DNA of 64,000 nt from Spartinivicinus ruber (GTDB taxonomy: Bacteria; Pseudomonadota; Gammaproteobacteria; Pseudomonadales; Zooshikellaceae), in NCBI RefSeq assembly GCF_011009015.1, contig NZ_CP048878.1, forward strand, positions 1,043,501-1,107,500. The letters run 5' to 3'. Of the stretch, positions 63,280 to 64,000 are shown in pieces. Position 1 is the first letter of the stretch. Each line of letters begins with the position of its first letter. Both the position numbers and the translations under genes were made by a program. Below the pieces are notes generated by a model. The model was not told the origin of the DNA, did no database searches, and saw only the letters and a list, made by a program, of their open reading frames with translations.

Positions 63280-64000
63280 CTATTTAATGTGCTGGATTGG
63301 AAAGGGCTTTGTCTCAGAACCGGTATAAAACGTTCGATGTGGAAATGGTATTTCTATATCGTTTTCGTCAAATGCTTCTTTAACCCGTTGAATAATGCCA
63401 TTTTTTAATGCTAAGAAGTCTTCACGCTTTGCCCATACTGAAAGTTGAATATTAATAGCAGAGTCACCAAATCCTTGCAATAAATAAAGAGGTTCAGGGT
63501 CTTCTAAACACAAATGATAGTCATCTGCTACTTTTAATAGAACTTGTTTAACTTTGGTTAAGTCTTCTTTATAAGCAACTCCAACCACTAGGTCAAAACG
63601 ACGGATTGGAAAACGGGTAAGGGTAGTGACCTCCGACTTTATAATAGTTTCATTGGGAATTCTCACAAATAAGTTATCAAAGGTGCGTAACTTTATTGAT
63701 AATAAATCAATAGCAAGTATTTCTCCCGTCGTTGAGCCTACTTTAATAGCATCTCCGACACCAAATGGCTTTTCACCAAGTAAAAATAAACCACTGATAA
63801 TATTTGAAGCGGAAGTTTGTGAAGCAAAACCAATAGCAACAGACAAGATACCTGCGGCACCAAGAATAACACCTAAATCCACATTGATTTGTTGTAGAGC
63901 AGTGATGATAAAAAGCGCGATGATAAGGTAGTAACTAATTCGTTGGAATAGTAATGACTGATGCTGAGTCAGTTTGTCTTTGCTTAATCTGGCAATTGCT
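63280..64000 (-). CDS. Small-conductance mechanosensitive channel, MscS family (5' partial)
   Basis: The frame stays open to the window edge, so the N-terminal transmembrane helices are missing. The visible part begins ARLSKDKLTQHQSLLFQRIS with TM2 (YYLIIALFIITALQQ). The pore helix TM3 follows as GVILGAAGILSVAIGFASQT. Then come the beta-domain (GLFLLGEKPFGVGDAIKVG, LRTFDNLFVRIPNE) and an alpha/beta C-terminal domain that ends DIEIPFPHRTFY, the usual end of MscS proteins. It opens when membrane tension rises on osmotic down-shock. A GTG at 63882 is an internal codon, not the start. Confidence 0.92.
   Translation of the reverse strand, partial: AIARLSKDKLTQHQSLLFQRISYYLIIALFIITALQQINVDLGVILGAAGILSVAIGFASQTSASNIISGLFLLGEKPFGVGDAIKVGSTTGEILAIDLLSIKLRTFDNLFVRIPNETIIKSEVTTLTRFPIRRFDLVVGVAYKEDLTKVKQVLLKVADDYHLCLEDPEPLYLLQGFGDSAINIQLSVWAKREDFLALKNGIIQRVKEAFDENDIEIPFPHRTFYTGSETKPFPIQHIK

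Overview
The window is AT-rich DNA (clearly below 45% GC by eye) from a Gram-negative bacterium. The RND pumps with periplasmic adaptors, OprD-type porin, DeaD helicase, PdxJ, NsrR-like Rrf2 regulator, LOG protein and GGDEF/EAL proteins together point to a marine-type gammaproteobacterium, perhaps in or near the Oceanospirillales. That placement is an inference; there is no rRNA or other taxonomic marker. I found no tRNA, rRNA or CRISPR array.

Layout. 0-3.6 kb: 3' part of a DEAD-box RNA helicase, an orphan MurF-like ligase and a frameshifted acyltransferase-like gene. 3.6-7.3 kb: an insertion-sequence nest, with two same-length IS4-family copies encoding identical transposases in opposite orientation, each with its own 9-bp target duplication, around a decayed IS5-family element. 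7.5-14.3 kb: an Hsp20 chaperone with a perfect FNR/ANR-type palindrome upstream, a rifampin-phosphotransferase-like swivelling phosphotransferase overlapping a membrane-anchored beta-propeller gene, a rhomboid protease, a decayed DUF2442 gene, a diguanylate cyclase and a small cysteine-rich membrane protein. 14.7-24 kb: a block of exported proteins (HExxH protein, VCBS/FG-GAP protein, YHYH-domain protein and three Tat-exported multicopper oxidases). One oxidase has lost most copper ligands, and the other two share a nearly identical N-terminal block. An IS256-family scrap lies between two of them.

24.3-37 kb: two RND efflux adaptor/permease pairs, a PAS-GGDEF-EAL protein and a periplasmic solute-binding protein. 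37-46.6 kb: mixed metabolism (thioesterase, pdxJ, Sfp-type phosphopantetheinyl transferase, MocR regulator, threonine aldolase) and an RNA-repair pair. In that pair an RNA ligase is followed by an HD-Pnk end-healing gene that an ISAs1-family element has split, with loss of the kinase P-loop. 46.6-54.3 kb: a DUF4173-type membrane protein, then an accessory region with a 945-residue effector-like protein, a DUF7689-like putative cysteine-hydrolase, a frameshifted ISNCY-type element and, beside it, the 3' remnant of a protein tyrosine phosphatase. 54.4-64 kb: housekeeping and transport genes (OprD-like porin, NsrR-like regulator, M42-type peptidase, DAACS symporter, CNNM-like protein, Na/Pi cotransporter, LOG protein, and an MscS channel cut by the window edge).

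Two small repeat families run through the intergenic DNA. One is a 128-130 bp element with terminal inverted repeats, present at 40.6 and 59.3 kb in opposite orientations and alignable along its whole length. The other is an exact 13-mer palindromic-core repeat at 5.9, 16.9 and 56.6 kb.
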